DNA from: Aquimarina sp. Aq107
GTDB taxonomy: Bacteria > Bacteroidota > Bacteroidia > Flavobacteriales > Flavobacteriaceae
Length of the DNA stretch: 64,000 nt
Reading direction: 5' to 3'
Assembly (NCBI RefSeq): GCF_943733665.1
Contig: NZ_OX030782.1
Location: 4,822,501-4,886,500, forward strand
Position numbers and translations under genes: made by a program. Below, piece by piece: positions 61,808 through 64,000 of the stretch. The stretch's first letter is position 1. Each line of letters opens with the position of its first letter. The notes under the pieces are model-generated. The model ran no database searches and was not told where the DNA came from. It was given only the letters and a program-made list of their open reading frames with translations.

Positions 61808-63253
61808 TTATCCAACGGAACCTTCTAGAGAAATTTCTAAAAGTTTTTGAGCTTCTACCGCAAATTCCATAGGAAGTTTGTTTAATACTTCTTTACTGAA
61901 ACCGTTAACGATTAGAGCGATTGCTTTTTCTGTATCAATACCTCTTTGATTACAGTAAAATATTTGATCTTCTCCAATCTTGCTTGTAGTTGCTTCGTGT
62001 TCTATTTGAGCAGTTTTATTCTTTGCTTCAATATAAGGAAACGTATGAGCTCCGCATTCATTGCCCATTAGTAAAGAATCACATTGAGAAAAATTTCGAG
62101 CATTGGTTGCTCTACTATTAATTTGTACCAATCCTCTATAACTATTTTGAGATTTTCCAGCAGAAATTCCTTTCGATATGATGGTACTTTTAGTGTTCTT
62201 TCCTAGGTGGATCATCTTGGTTCCGGTATCAGCTTGCTGAAAATTATTAGTTACAGCAATAGAATAAAATTCACCAACAGAATTATCTCCTTTAAGAATA
62301 CAGGAAGGATATTTCCAGGTTACAGCTGAACCAGTTTCTACTTGAGTCCAAGAGATTTTAGCATTTGTTTCGCAAATCCCTCGTTTAGTAACGAAATTGT
62401 AAACACCACCTTTTCCTTCGGCGTTACCGGGATACCAGTTTTGCACAGTAGAATATTTGATCTCTGCATCATCCAATGCGATTAATTCTACAACTGCTGC
62501 GTGTAGTTGATTTTCATCTCGTGAAGGAGCAGTACAGCCCTCTAAATAGCTTACATAACTACCTTGGTCCGCTATTACTAAAGTGCGCTCGAATTGACCT
62601 GTTCCTGCTTGATTAATCCTAAAATAAGTAGATAGTTCCATTGGACATCTTACACCTTTCGGGATATAACAAAAAGATCCATCGCTAAAAACAGCAGAGT
62701 TTAAGGCAGCGTAATAATTATCTTTTTGAGGAACAACAGATCCAATATGTTTTTTTACCAGTTCAGGATGTTCTTGTATTGCTTCAGAAATAGAACAAAA
62801 TATAATACCTTTTTCTGCAAGAGTATCTTTAAAAGTGGTGGCAACAGAAACAGAATCCATCACAATATCTACTGCGACACCAGCTAATTTTTTTTGTTCA
62901 TCCAAAGAGATACCTAACCTTTTGAAGGTATCTAGTAATTCTGGATCAACTTCATCAAGACTGTCATATTTTGGCTTTTTATTAGGCGCCGAGTAATAAG
63001 AAATATCTTGAAAATTAGGTTTTTCGTAATTTACGTTAGCCCATTCAGGCTCTTCCATTTGTTCCCACACTTTAAATGCCTCAAGTCTCCAGTCAGTCAT
63101 CCATTGAGGTTCATTTTTTTTCTTTGAAATCGCACGAACAATATCTTCATTAAGACCAACAGGAAATGTTTCAGATTCTATATCAGTATAAAACCCGTAC
63201 TCATATTCTTTGGTTTCTAATTCTTTTTTTAAGTCGTCTTCAGTATATGCCAT
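61808..63253 (-). CDS. sufB: SUF scaffold protein SufB
   Basis: SufB is the main Fe-S cluster scaffold subunit of SufBC2D. The 481-aa protein shows VAVDIVMDSVSVATTFKDTL (about 126-145), FSDGSFCYIPKGVRCPMELS (about 192-211), ISWTQVETGSAVTWKYPSCI (about 303-322), QCDSLLMGNECGAHTFPYIE (about 392-411) and the C-terminal EFAVEAQKLLEISLEGSVG. These residues include the Cys and acidic ligands of the SufB core. The length is normal for the phylum. It is 44 bp downstream of the A-type carrier gene. Confidence 0.97.
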   Translation of the reverse strand: MAYTEDDLKKELETKEYEYGFYTDIESETFPVGLNEDIVRAISKKKNEPQWMTDWRLEAFKVWEQMEEPEWANVNYEKPNFQDISYYSAPNKKPKYDSLDEVDPELLDTFKRLGISLDEQKKLAGVAVDIVMDSVSVATTFKDTLAEKGIIFCSISEAIQEHPELVKKHIGSVVPQKDNYYAALNSAVFSDGSFCYIPKGVRCPMELSTYFRINQAGTGQFERTLVIADQGSYVSYLEGCTAPSRDENQLHAAVVELIALDDAEIKYSTVQNWYPGNAEGKGGVYNFVTKRGICETNAKISWTQVETGSAVTWKYPSCILKGDNSVGEFYSIAVTNNFQQADTGTKMIHLGKNTKSTIISKGISAGKSQNSYRGLVQINSRATNARNFSQCDSLLMGNECGAHTFPYIEAKNKTAQIEHEATTSKIGEDQIFYCNQRGIDTEKAIALIVNGFSKEVLNKLPMEFAVEAQKLLEISLEGSVG

Positions 63254-63297
63254 CTTGCTAAGTCTTAAGGGGTAGCTTAAGATCTTTTTTTAAATTT

Positions 63298-63627
63298 TTA
63301 AAGGGAAAAACTTTCTCCGCAACCGCAGGTTCTGTTTGCGTTTGGGTTATTAAAAACGAAACCGGTTCCATTAAGACCTCCGGAATATTCTAGTGTAGTA
63401 CCAATAAGGTATAAAAAGCTTTTTTTATCAACAATTATTTTTACACCATTGTCTTCAAAAACTTTATCTCCTTCTTCTTGAGTTTTATCAAATTTTAAGT
63501 CATATGATAAACCGGAACAACCTCCACTTTTAACACCTACACGAATGTAGTCTGAAGAAGCGTCATAACCGTCATCACTCATCAATTCTACGACTTTCTT
63601 TTTAGCTGTGTCTGATACCTTAATCAT
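63298..63627 (-). CDS. A-type Fe-S carrier protein (IscA/SufA family)
   Basis: The 109-aa HesB-like protein has the three conserved cysteines of A-type carriers: GVKSGGCSGLSYDLKFD (Cys about 37) and CGCGESF (last Cys pair, about 102-104). ASDYIRVGVKSGGCSGLSYD and the terminal NPNANRTCGCG are diagnostic. A-type proteins deliver Fe-S clusters from the scaffold to apo-proteins. As the first gene of the suf operon it could be named sufA, but IscA versus SufA cannot be settled from this sequence. Confidence 0.92.
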   Translation of the reverse strand: MIKVSDTAKKKVVELMSDDGYDASSDYIRVGVKSGGCSGLSYDLKFDKTQEEGDKVFEDNGVKIIVDKKSFLYLIGTTLEYSGGLNGTGFVFNNPNANRTCGCGESFSL

Positions 63628-63961
63628 ATTTTATAGATAGATTAATTCTAAATTGAATGCAAATATACTACATAAGTAGGTTTTATTTACATAACCTAAC
63701 ATTTATCTAACATATATTGGAATAGGTATAATCTATAATCAAAATATACTTATGAATGTGTTTCGTATTTATTTATAAAATTTAATATTGATTTAAATCA
63801 AAAATGAGATTTAATTTCCTAGCAGTTATTGGTGCTTTTTCACAAAACTATAATATTATAATAACATTTTTTTATGACGTGTAATAGCAATTTTAACGTT
63901 CCTTGAGTTAAGGAAATCAATAGAGAAGAATTGCTTTTTTGGAATCGTAAATTTTTCAGAA
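63628..63961. other. 334-bp divergent promoter region at the right edge
   Basis: It separates the suf operon from the response-regulator start. It contains a -7 element for the suf operon at 63660-63667 and is otherwise AT-rich. No ORF or RNA gene was recognised. Confidence 0.5.
63660..63667 (-). promoter_or_regulatory. -7 promoter element of the suf operon
   Basis: TATATTTG on the minus strand matches TAnnTTTG, 32 bp before the iscA/sufA-like start codon. No clear -33 TTG was found 19-23 nt upstream. Confidence 0.5.
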
Positions 63962-64000
63962 ATGAATTCAATTAAGTCAATTTTAATCGACGACGAGGAA
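63962..64000 (+). CDS. Response regulator, N-terminal fragment (partial at window end)
   Basis: An ATG at 63962-63964 opens MNSIKSILIDDEE, cut by the window edge. The sequence KSILIDDEE is the first strand and acidic pocket of a response-regulator receiver domain, most often seen at the start of LytTR-family regulators (ILIDDE). Only 13 residues are visible, so the output domain and partner kinase are unknown. Confidence 0.65.
   Translation, partial: MNSIKSILIDDEE

Overview
The window is AT-rich chromosomal DNA from a member of the Bacteroidota, most likely a marine Flavobacteriaceae. The lineage is inferred from type IX secretion (T9SS) genes, flavobacterial families (DUF4175, DUF3078, DUF2480, head-GIN, DUF5689), promoters of the TTTG-N19-23-TAnnTTTG type, and the absence of Shine-Dalgarno sites. 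There are 49 protein genes (two cut by the window edges) and one tRNA-Cys. No insertion sequences, phage genes or CRISPR arrays were seen.

Layout. 1-8.7 kb is a T9SS surface locus on the minus strand: a type B-sorted secreted protein, a PorP/SprF-like outer-membrane protein fused to a very long helical repeat and two SPOR-like domains, and a giant adhesin with a PA domain that runs off the left edge. 9.4-17.3 kb holds an OmpH-like lipoprotein, a methyltransferase, mnmG, ybeY and a DUF4175 protein. Four parS centromere sites lie around mnmG, three of them at exact 38-bp spacing, and one is the centre of a 50-bp perfect palindrome over the ybeY stop. 17.4-30.9 kb holds alkB, gltX, an SPFH protein, glnS, folB, tRNA-Cys, a LysE-type exporter, rnr and rpiB. 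A 580-bp AT-rich gap before rpiB carries one perfect DnaA box and is a possible oriC.

30.9-42.7 kb holds an S41 protease, rnpA, a T9SS-sorted beta-propeller protein, an operon of an MBL hydrolase, an S8 lipoprotein protease and an M1 aminopeptidase, and a cation:proton antiporter. 42.8-51.0 kb centres on a TonB-dependent receptor coupled to a DUF5689/choice-of-anchor lipoprotein. Two paralogous endonuclease/exonuclease/phosphatase proteins flank this pair, one with and one without a signal peptide, which suggests an outer-membrane system for nucleic-acid or phosphoester scavenging.

51.1-63.6 kb holds hflX, two DUF3078 outer-membrane proteins, and the SUF iron-sulfur assembly locus (iscA/sufA-like, sufB, a small lipoprotein, sufC, sufD, then sufS, sufE, a DUF59 protein and DUF2480). 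A serine hydrolase on the opposite strand splits sufD from sufS. The first 13 codons of a response regulator begin at the right edge.

mnmG, rnpA and the parS cluster together suggest an origin-proximal part of the chromosome. All family calls come from reading motifs and architecture by eye; no database search was run.
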